64,000 nt of DNA from Synchiropus splendidus. Lineage: Eukaryota; Chordata; Actinopteri; Syngnathiformes; Callionymidae. Below are positions 39,371-52,809 of the stretch, piece by piece. The stretch spans positions 25,111,501-25,175,500 of the forward strand of contig NC_071339.1 of assembly GCF_027744825.2 (NCBI RefSeq), in the 5' to 3' direction. How positions within the stretch are numbered: position 1 is the stretch's first letter; the number at the start of each line of letters is the position of its first letter. The notes below the pieces were generated by a model. The model made no database searches, was not told where the DNA came from, and saw only the letters and a list, made by a program, of their open reading frames with translations. The translations under genes and the position numbers were made by a program.

Positions 39371-42300
39371 TGTTCTGAAGCATCCCTGCAAAGTTATGCA
39401 ACAATGCAGGAAACGCGTCTTCAGCCTGAGATAAGGTCGATTCCGGAACGCCAAACATAAAAATATTGATAACTTTGGAAAAACACTTCAGACAGCTTAG
39501 ATTTGATGTGCAACTACGAGAAAAACCCTTTCTGCTATAGTGGGAGGTGAAAATTTCAAGTTCTGAAGCTTCGCTGCAAAGTTATGACACAATGCAGGAA
39601 ACGCGTTTTCAGCCTGAGATGAGGTTGATTTCAGAACGCCAAACATAAAAATGTTGATAACTTTGGAAAAACACTTCAGACAGCTTAGATTTGATGCGTA
39701 ACTACTAGAAAGACCCTTTCTGCTTTAGTGGGAGGTAAAAATTTCATGTTCTGAAGCTTTCCTGCAAAGTTATGGCAAATTGTGTAAAACGCATTTTCAG
39801 CCTGAGATTAGGTGGGTTCCAGAACGCCAAACATAAAAATGTTGATAACTTTGGAAAAACACTTCAGACAGCTTAGATTTGATGTGCAACTACTAGAGAG
39901 ACCCTTTCTGCTATAGAGGGATTTGAAAATTTCATGTTCAGAAGCTTCCCTTCAAAGTTATGGCCGAATGCGTAAATCGCGTTATCAGCCTGAGATAAGG
40001 TCGATTCCGGAACGCCAAACATAAAAATGTTGATAACTTTCGAAAAACACTTCAAACAGCTTAGATTTGATGTGCAACTACTAGAAAGACCCTTTCTGCT
40101 ATAGTGGGATGTTGAAATGTCATGTTCTGAAACTTCCCTGCAAAGTTATGGCACAATGCAGAAAACGCGTTTTCAGCATGAGACAAGGTCAATTACGGAA
40201 CGCCAAACATAAAAATGTTGATAACTTTGGAAAAACACTTCAGACAGCTTAGCTTTGATGTGCAACTACTAGAAAGTCCCTTTCTGCTATAGTGGGAGTT
40301 GAAAATTCAATGTTCTGAAGCTTCTCTGCAAATTTATGGAACAATGCGTTAAACGCATTTCAGCCTGAGATAAGGTTGATTCAGGAACGCCAAACATAAA
40401 AAAGTTGATAACTTTTGAAATACACTTCAGACAGCTTAGATTTGATGTGCAACTACTAGAAAGACCCTTTCTGCTATAGTGGGAGGTGAAAATTTCATGT
40501 TCTGAAGTTTCCCTGTAAAGTTGTGGCACAATGCAGAAAACGCGTTTTCAGCCAGAGATAAGGTGGATTCTGGAATGCCAAACATAAAAATGTTGATAAC
40601 TTTCGAAAAACACTTCAGACAGCTTAGATTTGACGTGCAACTACTAGAAAGACCCTTTCTGCTGTAGTGGGAGGTTAAAATTTCATGTTCTGAAACTTCC
40701 CTGAAAAGTTATGGCACAATGCACAAAAACACTTTTCAGCCTGAGATAAGGTGGGATCCGGAACGCCAAACATAAAATTGTTGATAACTTTGGAAAAACA
40801 CTTCAGACAGCTTAGATTTGATGTGCAACTACGAGAGAGACCCTTTCTGCTAAAGTGGGAGGTGAACATTTCATGTTCTGAAGCTTCCCTGCAAAGTTAT
40901 GGCACAATGCAGAAAACGCGTTTTCAGCCTGAGATAAGGTTGATTCCGGAACGCAACACATAAAAATGTTGATAACTTTCGAAAAACACTTCAGACAGCT
41001 TAGATTTGAAATGCAACTACTAGAAAGACCCTTTCTGCTGTAGTGGGAGTTGAAAATTTCATGTTCTGAAGCTTCCCTGCAAAGTTATGGCACATTGCAG
41101 AAAACACGTTTTCAGCCTGAGATAAGGTCGATTCCGGAACGCCAAACATAAAAATATGATAACTTTGAAAAAACACTTCAGACAGCTTAGATTTGATGTG
41201 CAAGTATGAGAAAGACCCTTTCTGTAATAATGGGAATTGAAAATTTCATATTCTGAAGCTTCCCTCCATAGTTATGGCACAATGCAAAAAAAGCGTTTAC
41301 AGCCTGAGATAAGGTCGATTCCCGAATGCCAAACATAAAAATGTTGATAACTTTGGAAGAACACTTCAGACAGCTTAGATTTGATGTGCAACTATTAGAA
41401 AGACCCATTCTGCTATAGTGGGAGTTGAAAATTTCATGTTCTGAAACTTGCCTGCAAAGTTATGGCACATTGCAGAAAACGCATTTTCAGCCTGAGATAA
41501 GGTCGATTCAGGAACGCCAAACATAAAAATGTTGAAAACTTACAAAAAACATTTCAGACAGCTAAGATTTGATGTGCAAGTACGAGAAAGACCCTTTCTG
41601 CTATAATGGGAATTGAAAATTTCATGTTCTGAAGTTTTCCTCCAAAGTTATGCCACAATGCAGAATACGCGCTCACAGCCTGAGATAAGGTGGGTTCCGG
41701 AATGCCAAACATAAAAATGTTGATAACTTTGGAAAAACACTTCAGACAGCTTAGATTTGATGTGCAACTACTAGAAAGACCCTTTCTGCTATAGTGGGAG
41801 GTGAAAATTTGATGTTCTCAACCTTCCCGGCAAAGTTATGAAACAATGTGTAAAAGGCGTTTTCAGCCTGAGATAAGGTCGATTCCGGAACGCCAAACAT
41901 AAAAACGTTAATAACTTCGGAAAAACACATCAGTCAGCTTCGATTTGATGTGCAACTACTCGAAAGACCCTTTCTGCTACAGTGGGAGGTGAAAATTTCA
42001 TGTTCTGAAGCATCCCTGCAAAGTTATGCCACAATGCAGGAAACGCTTTTTCAGCCTGAGATAAGGTCGATTCCGGAAAGCCAAACATAAAAATATTGAT
42101 AACTTTGGAAAAACACTTCAGACAGCTTAGATTTGATGTGCAACTACTAGAAAGAACCTTTCTGCTATAGTTGGACGTGAAAATTTCATGTTCTGAAGTT
42201 TCCCTGCAAAGTTATGGCACAATGCAGAAAACACGTTTTCAGTCTGCGATAAGGTTGATTCCGGAACGCCAAACATAAGAATGTTGATAACTTTGGAAAA

Positions 42301-43679
42301 ACACTTCAGACAACTTAGATTTGATGTGCAACTACTAGAAAGACCCTTTCTGCTACAGTGGGAGGTGAAAATTCCATGTTCTGAAGCATCCCTGCAAAGT
42401 TATGCCACAATGCAGGAAACGCGTTTTCAGCCTGAGATAAGGTCGATTCCGGAACGCCAAACATAAGAATGTTGATAACTTTGGAAAAACACTTCAGACA
42501 GCTTAGATTTGATGTGCAACTACTAGAAAGACCCTTTCTGCTATAGTTGGAGGTGAAAATTTCATGTTCTGAAGTTTCCCTGCAAAGTTATGGCACAATG
42601 CAGAAAACACGTTTTCAGTCTGAGATAAGGTTGATTCCGAAACTCAAACATAAGAATGTTGATAACTTTGGAAAAACACTTCAGACAACTTAGATTTTTT
42701 GTGCAACTACTAGAAAGACCCTTTCTGCTATAGTGGGATGTTAAAATTTCATCTTCTGAAGCTTCCCTGCAAAGTTATGGCAAAATATGTAAAACGCGTT
42801 TTCAGCCTGAGATAAGGTGGGTTCCGGAACGCCAAACATAAAAATGTTGATAACTTTGGAAAAACACATCAGACAGCTTAGATTTGATGTGCAACTCCTC
42901 GAAAGACACTTTCTGCTATAGTGGGAGGCGAACATTTCATGTTCGGAAGCATCCCTGCAAAGTTATGCAACAATGCAGGAAACGCGTTTTCAGCCAGAGA
43001 TTAGGTGGGTTCCAGAACGCCAAAAATAAAAATGTTGATAACTTTGGAAAAACACTTCAGACAGCTTAGATTTGATGTGCAACTACTAGAAAGACCCTTT
43101 TAGCTACAATGGGAGGTGAAAATTTCATGTTCTGAAGCTTCCCTGCAAAGTTATGCCACAATGCAGGAAATGCGTTTTCAGCCTGAGATAAGGTCGATTC
43201 CGAAACGCCAAACATAAAAATATTGATAACTTTGGAAAAACACTTCAGACAGCTTAGATTTGATGTGCAACTACTAGAAAGACCCTTTCTGCTATAGTGG
43301 GAGGTGAAAATGTCATGTTCTGAAGCTTCCCTGCAAAGTTACGGCACAATGCAGAAAACGCGTTTTCATCCTGAGATAAGGTCGATTCCGGAATGCCAAG
43401 CATAAAAATTTTGATAAATTTGGAAAAACACTTCAGACAGCTTAGATTTGATGTGCAACTACTAGAAAGACCCATTCTGCTATAGTGGGAGTTGAAAATG
43501 TCATGTTCTGAAACTTCCCTGCAAAGTTATGGCACATTGCAGAAAACGCATTTTCAGCCTCAGATAAGGTCGATTCAGGAACGCCAAACATAAAAATGTT
43601 GAAAACTTTCAAAAAACACTTCAGACAGCTAAGATTTGATGTGCAAGTACGAGAAAGACCCTTTCTGCTATAATGGGAA
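39371..43679 (+). repeat. Ordinary satellite array
   Basis: Monomers in regular register with no foreign sequence. The run at about 41,640-41,930, marked by gcgctcacagcc, gatgttctcaaccttcccgg and gtgtaaaaggcg, is an earlier copy of the material duplicated at 43,680-45,214, about 11 monomers upstream. Confidence 0.85.
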
Positions 43680-44461
43680 TTGAAAATTTCATGTTCTGAA
43701 GCTTTCCTCCAAAGTTATGCCACATTGCAGAAAACGCGCTCACAGCCTGAGATAAGGTGGGTTCCGGCACGCCAAACATAAAAATGTTGATAACTTTGGA
43801 AAAACACTTCAGACAGCTTAGATTTGATATGCAACTACTAGAAAAACCCTTTCTGCTATAGTGGGAGGTGAAAATTTGATGTTCTCAACCTTCCCGGCAA
43901 AGTTATGAAACAATGTGTAAAAGGCGTTTTCAGCCTGAGATAAGGTCGATTCCGGAACGCCAAACATAAAAATGTTAATAACTTCGGAAAAACACGTCAG
44001 TCAGCTTAGATTTGATGTGTAACTATTAGAAATACCCTTTCTGATATAGTGGGAGGAGAAAATTTCATGTTCTGAAGCTTCCCTGCAAAGTTATGGCACA
44101 GTGCAGAAAACGCGTTTTCAGCCTGAGATTAGGTGGGTTCCAGAACGCCAAACATAAAAATGTTGATAACTTTGGAAAAACACTTCAGACAGCTTAGATT
44201 TGATGTGCAACTACTAGAAAGACCCTTTCTGCTACAGTGGGAGTGTAAAATTTCATGTTCTGAAGCATCCCTGCAAAGTTATGCCACAATGCAGGAAACG
44301 CGTTTTCAGCCTGAGATAAGGTCGATTCCGGAAAGCCAAACATAAAAATATTGATAACTTTGGAAAAACACTTCAGACAAGCTTAGATTTGATGTGCAAC
44401 TACTAGAAAGACCCTTTCTGCTATAGTGGGAGTTGAAAATTTCATGTTCTGAAGCTTTCCT
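43680..44461 (+). repeat. Copy A of a 753-bp (4-monomer) tandem duplication
   Basis: Repeats at 44,433-45,214 with offset 753, that is 4 x 188 plus 1; the extra base is in cttcagacaagcttag. Boundaries are the mismatches 43679 (a) against 44432 (g) and 44462 (c) against 45215 (g), giving a 29-bp overlap. Several substitutions separate the copies, for example ccggcacgcc against ccggaacgcc and gggaggagaaaat against gggaggtgaaaat. Confidence 0.87.
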
Positions 44462-45214
44462 CCAAAGTTATGCCACATTGCAGAAAACGCGCTCACAGCC
44501 TGAGATAAGGTGGGTTCCGGAACGCCAAACATAAAAATGTTGATAACTTTGGAAAAACACTTCAGACAGCTTAGATTTGATATGCAACTACTAGAAAAAC
44601 CCTTTCTGCTATAGTGGGAGGTGAAAATTTGATGTTCTCAACCTTCCCGGCAAAGTTATGAAACAATGTGTAAAAGGCGTTTTCAGCCTGAGATAAGGTC
44701 GATTCCGGAACGCCAAACATAAAAATGTTAATAACTTCGGAAAAACACATCAGTCAGCTTAGATTTGATGTGTAACTATTAGAAATACCCTTTCTGATAT
44801 AGTGGGAGGTGAAAATTTCATGTTCTGAAGCTTCCCTGCAAAGTTATGGCACAGTGCAGAAAACGCGTTTTCAGCCTGAGATTAGGTGGGTTCCAGAACG
44901 CCAAACATAAAAGTGTTGATAACTTTGGAAAAACACTTCAGACAGCTTAGATTTGATGTGCAACTACTAGAAAGACCCTTTCTGCTACAGTGGGAGGTGA
45001 AAATTTCATGTTCTGAAGCATCCCTGCAAAGTTATGCCACAATGCAGGAAACGCGTTTTCAGCCTGAGATAAGGTCGATTCCGGAAAGCCAAACATAAAA
45101 ATATTGCTAACTTTGGAAAAACACTTCAGACAAGCTTAGATTTGATGTGCAACTACTAGAAAGACCCTTTCTGCTATAGTGGGAGTTGAAAATTTCATGT
45201 TCTGAAGCTTTCCT
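44433..45214 (+). repeat. Copy B of the 753-bp tandem duplication
   Basis: Second copy of the gcgctcacagcc, ctcaaccttcccgg and cagtgcag run. With 41.6 kb it makes three occurrences of this marker series, so the four-monomer stretch has been copied at least twice. Confidence 0.87.
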
Positions 45215-45474
45215 GCAAAGTTATGGCACAATGCGTAAAACGCGTTTTCAGCCTGAGATAAGGTTGATTCCGGATCGCCAAACATAAGAATGTTGATAAC
45301 TTTGGAAAAACACTTCAGACAGCTTAGATTTGATGTGCAACTACTAGAAAGACCCTTTCTGCTATAGTGGGATGTCAAAATTTCATGTTGTGAAGCTTCC
45401 CTGCAAAGTTATGGCAAAATATGTAAAACGCATTTTCAGCCTGAGAAAAGGTTGTTTCTGGAACGCCAAACATA

Positions 45475-45555
45475 AGCTTCCCTGCAAAGTTATGGCACAA
45501 TGCAGAAAACGCGTTTTCAGCCTGAAAAAAGGTGGGTTCCAGAACGCCAAACATA
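45475..45555 (+). repeat. Truncated 81-bp monomer (second with the same junction)
   Basis: Same fusion of aaacata to agcttccc as at 36,207, again preceded by ggttgtttctggaacgcc and by a gcaaaatatgtaaaacgcat monomer. The shared flanks show descent from one deletion event followed by duplication, not two independent deletions. Confidence 0.88.
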
Positions 45556-46714
45556 AAAATGTTGATAACTTTGGAAAAACACTTCAGACAGCTTAGATTT
45601 GATGTGCAACTCCTCGAAAGACCCTATCTGCTATAGTGGGAGGCGAACATTTCATGTTCTGAAGCATCCCTGCAAAGTTATGCAACAATGCAGGAAACGC
45701 GTTTTCAGCCTGAGATTAGGTCGATTCCGGAACGCCAAACATAAAAACATTGATAACTTTGGAAAAACACTTCAGACAGCTTAGATTTGATGTGAAACTA
45801 CTAGAAAGACCCTTTCTGCTATAGTTGGAGGTGAAAATTTCATGTTCTGAAGTTTCCCTGCAAAGTTATGGCACAATGCAGAAAACACGTTTTCAGTCTG
45901 AGATAAGGTTGATTCCGGAACGCCAAACATAAGAATGTTGATAACTTTGGAAAAACACTTCAGACAAGTTAGATTTTATGTGCAACTACTAGAAAGACCC
46001 TTTCTGCTATAGTGGGAGGTGAAAATTTCATGTTCTGAAGCTTCCCTGCAAAGTTATGGCACAATGCAGAAAACGCGTTTTCAGCCTGAGATAAGGTGGG
46101 TTCCAGAACGCCAAACATAAAAATGTTGATAACTTTGGAAAAACACTTCAGACAGCTTAGATTTGATGTGCAACTCCTCGAAAGACCCTATCTGCTATAG
46201 TGGGAGGCGAACATTTCATGTTGTGAAGCACCCCTGCAAAGTTATGCAACAATGCAGGAAACGCGTTTTCAGCCCGAGATTAGGTGGGTTCCAGAACGCC
46301 AAACATAAAAATGTTGATAACTTTGGAAAAACACTTCAGACAGCTTAGATTTGATGTGCAACTATTAGAAAGACCCTTTTAGCTACAGTGGTAGGTGAAA
46401 ATTTCATGTTCTGAAGCTTCCCTGCAAAGTTATGCCACAATGTAGGAAATGCGTTTTCAGCCTGAGATAAGGTCGATTCCGAAACGCCAAACATAAAAAT
46501 ATTGATAACTTTGGAAAAACACTTCAGACAGCTTAGATTTGATGTGCAACTACTAGAAAGACCCTTTCTGCCATGGTGGGATGTTAAAATCTCATGTTCT
46601 GAAGCTTCCCTGCAAAGTTATGGCAAAATATGTAAAACGCGTTTTCAGGCTGAGATAAGGTGGGTTCCGGAACGCCAAACATAAAAATGTTGATAACTTC
46701 AGAAAAACACTTCG

Positions 46715-48231
46715 AGACAGCTTAGATTTTATGTGCAACTTCTCGAAAGACCCTATCTGCTATAGTGGGTGGCGAACATTTCATGTTCTGAAGCATCCCT
46801 GATAAGTAATGCAACAATCCAGGAAACGCGTTTTCAGCCTGAGATAAGGTCGATTCCGGAACGCCAAACATAAAAATATTGATAACTTTGGAAAAACACT
46901 TTAGACAGCTTAGATTTGATGTGAAACTACTCGAAAGACCCTTTCTGCTATAGTGGGATTTGAAAATTTCATGTTCAGAAGCTTCCCTGCAAAGTTATGG
47001 GACAATGCGTAAAACGCGTTTTCAGCCTGAGATAAGGTCGATTCCGGAACGCCAAACATTAAAATGTGGATAACTTTGGAAAAACACTTCAGACAGCTTA
47101 GCTTTGATGTGCAACTACTAGAAAGTCCCTTTCTGCTATAGTGGGAGTTGAAAATTCAATGTTCTGAAGCTTCTCTGCAAATTTATGGAACAATGCGTTA
47201 AACGCATTTCAGCCTGAGATAAGGTTGATTCAGGAACGCCAAACATAAAAAAGTTGATAACTTTTGAAATACACTTCAGACAGCTTAGATTTGATGTGCA
47301 ACTACTAGAAAGACCCTTTCTGCCATTGTGGGAGGTGAAAATTTGATGTTCTGAAGCTTCCCTGCAAAGTTATGGCACCATGCGTAAAACGCGTTTTCAG
47401 GCTGAGATAAGGTCGATTCTGGAACGCCAAACATAAAAGTGTTGATAACTTCGAAAAGACACTTAAGACAGCTTAGATTCGATGAGCAACTACTAGAAAG
47501 ACCCTTTCTACTATAGCGGCAGGTGGAAATTTCATGTTCTGAGGCTTCCCTGCAAAGTTATGGCACAATGCAAAAAACACGTTTTCAGACTGAGATAAGG
47601 TGGGGTCCAGAACGCCAAACATAAAAATGTTGATAACTTTGGAAAAACATTTCAGACAGCTTAGATTTGATCTGCAACTACTTGAAAGACCCTTTCTGCT
47701 ATAGTGGGAGTTGAAAATTCGATGTTCAGAAGCTTCCATGCAAAGTTATGGCACAATGCGGAAAACACATTTTCAGCCTGAGATAAGGTCGATTCCGGAA
47801 CGCCAAATATGAAAATGTTGATAATTTTGCAAAAACTCTTCAGACAGCTTAGATTTGATGTGCAACTACTAGAAAGACCCTTTCTGCCATTGTGGGAGGT
47901 GAAAATTTCATGTTCTGAAGCTTCCCTGCAAAGTTATGGAACAATGCGTTAAACACGTTTTCAGCCTGAGATAAGGTCGATTCAGGAACGCCAAACATAA
48001 AAAATATGATAACTTTTGAAATACACTTCAGACAGCTTAGATTTGATGTGCAACTACTAGAAAGACCCTTTCTGCTTTAGTGGGATGTGAAAATGTAATG
48101 TTCTGAAGCTTTATGCAAAGTTATGGCACAATGCGTAAAACGCGTTTTCAGCCTGAGATAAGGTCGATTCCGGAACGCCAAACATAAAAATGTTGATAAC
48201 TTTGGAAAAACACTTCAGACAGCTTAGATTT
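46715..48231 (+). repeat. Copy A of a 1,502-bp, 8-monomer tandem duplication
   Basis: Repeated directly at 48,217-49,733, offset 1,502, that is 8 x 188 minus 2. The two missing bases are in gaagctttatgc and in aaacgcatttcagcc. Edges are mismatches at 46714 (g) against 48216 (c) and at 48232 (t) against 49734 (g), so the copies overlap by 15 bp. I found no difference between the copies in the stretches I compared. Confidence 0.92.
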
Positions 48232-49733
48232 TATGTGCAACTTCTCGAAAGACCCTATCTGCTATAGTGGGTGGCGAACATTTCATGTTCTGAAGCATCC
48301 CTGATAAGTAATGCAACAATCCAGGAAACGCGTTTTCAGCCTGAGATAAGGTCGATTCCGGAACGCCAAACATAAAAATATTGATAACTTTGGAAAAACA
48401 CTTTAGACAGCTTAGATTTGATGTGAAACTACTCGAAAGACCCTTTCTGCTATAGTGGGATTTGAAAATTTCATGTTCAGAAGCTTCCCTGCAAAGTTAT
48501 GGGACAATGCGTAAAACGCGTTTTCAGCCTGAGATAAGGTCGATTCCGGAACGCCAAACATTAAAATGTGGATAACTTTGGAAAAACACTTCAGACAGCT
48601 TAGCTTTGATGTGCAACTACTAGAAAGTCCCTTTCTGCTATAGTGGGAGTTGAAAATTCAATGTTCTGAAGCTTCTCTGCAAATTTATGGAACAATGCGT
48701 TAAACGCATTTCAGCCTGAGATAAGGTTGATTCAGGAACGCCAAACATAAAAAAGTTGATAACTTTTGAAATACACTTCAGACAGCTTAGATTTGATGTG
48801 CAACTACTAGAAAGACCCTTTCTGCCATTGTGGGAGGTGAAAATTTGATGTTCTGAAGCTTCCCTGCAAAGTTATGGCACCATGCGTAAAACGCGTTTTC
48901 AGGCTGAGATAAGGTCGATTCTGGAACGCCAAACATAAAAGTGTTGATAACTTCGAAAAGACACTTAAGACAGCTTAGATTCGATGAGCAACTACTAGAA
49001 AGACCCTTTCTACTATAGCGGCAGGTGGAAATTTCATGTTCTGAGGCTTCCCTGCAAAGTTATGGCACAATGCAAAAAACACGTTTTCAGACTGAGATAA
49101 GGTGGGGTCCAGAACGCCAAACATAAAAATGTTGATAACTTTGGAAAAACATTTCAGACAGCTTAGATTTGATCTGCAACTACTTGAAAGACCCTTTCTG
49201 CTATAGTGGGAGTTGAAAATTCGATGTTCAGAAGCTTCCATGCAAAGTTATGGCACAATGCGGAAAACACATTTTCAGCCTGAGATAAGGTCGATTCCGG
49301 AACGCCAAATATGAAAATGTTGATAATTTTGCAAAAACTCTTCAGACAGCTTAGATTTGATGTGCAACTACTAGAAAGACCCTTTCTGCCATTGTGGGAG
49401 GTGAAAATTTCATGTTCTGAAGCTTCCCTGCAAAGTTATGGAACAATGCGTTAAACACGTTTTCAGCCTGAGATAAGGTCGATTCAGGAACGCCAAACAT
49501 AAAAAATATGATAACTTTTGAAATACACTTCAGACAGCTTAGATTTGATGTGCAACTACTAGAAAGACCCTTTCTGCTTTAGTGGGATGTGAAAATGTAA
49601 TGTTCTGAAGCTTTATGCAAAGTTATGGCACAATGCGTAAAACGCGTTTTCAGCCTGAGATAAGGTCGATTCCGGAACGCCAAACATAAAAATGTTGATA
49701 ACTTTGGAAAAACACTTCAGACAGCTTAGATTT
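48217..49733 (+). repeat. Copy B of the 1,502-bp tandem duplication
   Basis: Second copy of the 8-monomer unit, carrying the same rare markers: ctgataagtaatgcaacaatcc, ggtggggtccagaacgcc, gccaaatatgaaaatg and aaacataaaaaatatg. As with the 4,325-bp unit, near-identity points to a very recent event or an assembly duplication. Confidence 0.92.
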
Positions 49734-52134
49734 GATGTGCAACTATTAGAAAGACCCTATATGCTACTGTGGGAGGTGAAAATTTCATGTTCTGAAGTTT
49801 CCCTGCAAAGTTGTGGCACAATGCAGAAAACGCGTTTTCAGCCAGAGATAAGGTCGATTCTGGAATGCCAAACATAAAAATGTTGATAACTTATTAAAGA
49901 CACTTCAGACAGCTTAGATTTGATGTGCAACTACTAGAAAGACCCTTTCTGCTATTGTGGGAGGTTAAAATTTCATGTTCTTAAGCTTCCCTGCAAAGTT
50001 GTGGCACAATGCAGAAAACGCATTTTCAGCCTGACAAAAGGTGGGTTCCGGAACGCCAAACATAAAAATGTTGATAACTTTGGAAAAACACTTCAGACAG
50101 CTTAGATTTGATGTGCAACTACGAGAAAGACCCTTTCTGCTATAGTGGGATGTAAAAATTTCATGTTCTGAAGCTTCCCTGCAAAGTTATGGCAAAATAT
50201 GTAAAACGCGTTTTCAGGCTGAGATAAGGTGGGTTCCGGAACGCCAAACATAAAAATGTTGATAACTTCAGAAAAACACTTCAAGACAGCTTAGATTTAA
50301 TGTGCAACTACTAGAATGACCTTTTCTGCTATAGTGGGAGGTTAAAACTTCATGTTCTCAAGCTTCCCTGCAAAGTTATGGCACAATGCAGAAAACGCAT
50401 TTTCAGCCGGACATAAGGTCGATTCCGAAACGCCAAACATAAAAATGTTGATAACTTTGGGAAAACACTTCAAACAGCTTATATTTGATGTGCAACTACT
50501 AGAATGACCTTTTCTGCTATAGTGGGAGGTTAAAACTTCATGTTCTGAAGCTGCCCTGCAAAGTTATGGCACATTGCAGAAAACGCGTTTTCAGCCTGAG
50601 ATAAGGTGGGTTCCAGAACGCCAAACATAAAAATGTTGATAACTTTGGAAAAACACTTCAGACAGCTTAGATTTGATGTGCAACTCCTCGAAAGACCCTA
50701 TCTGCTATAGTGGGAGGCGAACATTTCATGTTCTGATGCATCCCTGCAAAGTTATGCAACAATGCAGGAAATGCGTTTTCAGCCTGGAATTAGGTGGGTT
50801 CCAGAACGCCAAACATAAAAATATTGATAACTTTGGAAAAACACTTCAGACAGCTTAGATTTGATGTGCAACTACTAGAAAGACCCTTTTAGCTACAGTG
50901 GGAGGTGAAAATTTCATGTTCTGAAGCTTCCCTGCAAAGTTATGCCACAATGCAGGAAACGCGTTTTCAGCCTGAGATAAGGTCGATTCCGGAACGCCAA
51001 ACATAAAAATATTGATAACTTTGGAAAAACACTTCAGACAGCTTAGATTTGATGTGCAACTACTAGAAAGACCCTATCTGCTATAGTGGGAGGCGAACAT
51101 TTCATGTTCTGAAGCTTCCCTGAAAAGTTATGGCACAATGCAGAAAACGCGTTTTCAGCCTGAGATTAGGTGGGTTCCAGAACGCCAAACATAAAAATGT
51201 TGTTAACTTTGGAAAAACACTTCAAACAGCTTAGATTCGATGTGCAACTACTAGAATGATCTTTTCTGCTATAGTGGGAGGTTAAAACTTCATGTTCTGA
51301 AGCTTCCCTGCAAAGTTATGGCACATTGCAGAAAACGCGTTTTCAGCCTGAGATAAGGTGGGTTCCAGAACGCCAAACATAAAAATGTTGATAACTTTGG
51401 AAAAACACTTCAGACAGCTTAGATGTGATGTGCAACTCCTCGAAAGACCCTATCTGCTATAGTGGGAGGCGAACATTTCATGTTCTGATGCATCCCTGCA
51501 AAGTTATGCAACAATGCAGGAAACGCGTTTTCAGCCCGAGATTAGGTGGGTTCCAGAACGCCAAACATAAAAATGTTGATAACTTTGGAAAAACACTTCA
51601 GACAGCTTAGATTTGATGTGCAACTACTAGAAAGACCCTTTCTGCCATAGTGGGATGTTAAAATTTCATGTTCTGAAGCTTCCCTGCAAAGTTATGGCAA
51701 AATATGTAAAACGCGTTTTCAGGGTGAGATAAGGTGGGTTCCGGAACGCCAAACATAAAAATGTTGATAACTTCAGAAAAACACTTCAGACAGCTTACAT
51801 TTGATGTGCAACTACTAGAAAGACCCTATCTGCTACAGTGGGAGGCGAACATTTCATGTTCTGAAGCTTCCCTGAAAAGTTATGGCACAATGCAGAAAAC
51901 GCGTTTTCAGCCTGAGATTAGGTGGGTTCCAGAACGCCAAACATAAAAATGTTGATAACTTTGGAAAAACACTTCAGACAGCTGAGATTTGATGTGCAAC
52001 TACTAGAAAGACCCTTTCTGCTGCAGTGGGAGTAGAAAATTTCATGTTCTGAAGCTTCCCTGCAAAGTTATGCCACAATGCAGGAAACGCGTTTTCAGCC
52101 TGAGATAAGGTCGATTCCGGAACGCCAAACATAA

Positions 52135-52809
52135 AAATATTGATAACTTTGGAAAAACACTTCAGACAGCTTAGATTTGATGTGCAACTACTAGAAAGAC
52201 CCTTTCTGCCATAGTGGGAGGTGAACATTTCATGTTCCGAAGCTTCCCTGCAAAGTAATGCCACAATGCAGAAAACGCGTTTTCAGCCTGTGATAAGGTG
52301 GGTTCCGGAACGCCAAACATAAAAATGTTGATAATTTTCAAAAAACACTTCAGACAGCTTAGATTTGATGTGCAACTACTAGAAAGACCCTTTCTGCTAG
52401 AGTGGGAGGTCAAAATTTCATGTTCTGAAGCTTCCCTGGAAAGTGATGGGACAATGCGTGAAACGCGCTTTCAGCCTGAGATAAGGTCGATTCCGGAACG
52501 CCAAACATAGAAATATTGATAACTTTGGAAAAACACTTCAGACAGCTTAGATTTGATGTGCAACTACTAGAAAGACCCTTTCTGCCATAGTGGGAGGTGA
52601 ACATTTCATGTTCCGAAGCTTCCCTGCAAAGTAATGCCACAATGCAGAAAACGCGTTTTCAGCCTGTGATAAGGTGGGTTCCGGAACGCCAAACATAAAA
52701 ATGTTGATAATTTTCAAAAAACACTTCAGACAGCTTAGATTTGATGTGCAACTACTAGAAAGACCCTTTCTGCTAGAGTGGGAGGTCAAAATTTCATGTT
52801 CTGAAGCTT
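52135..52809 (+). repeat. Dimer (376-bp) duplication inside P2
   Basis: Bases 52,135-52,433 and 52,511-52,809 are the same at offset 376. They share gccatagtgggaggtgaac, tgttccgaagc, gtaatgccac, cctgtgataagg, gataattttcaaaaaac and gctagagtgggaggtc. The second copy switches at 52,810 to the gctttccgtcaaag monomer that sits at 7,285 in P1, so the duplication replaced a monomer boundary of the ancestral order. Confidence 0.85.
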
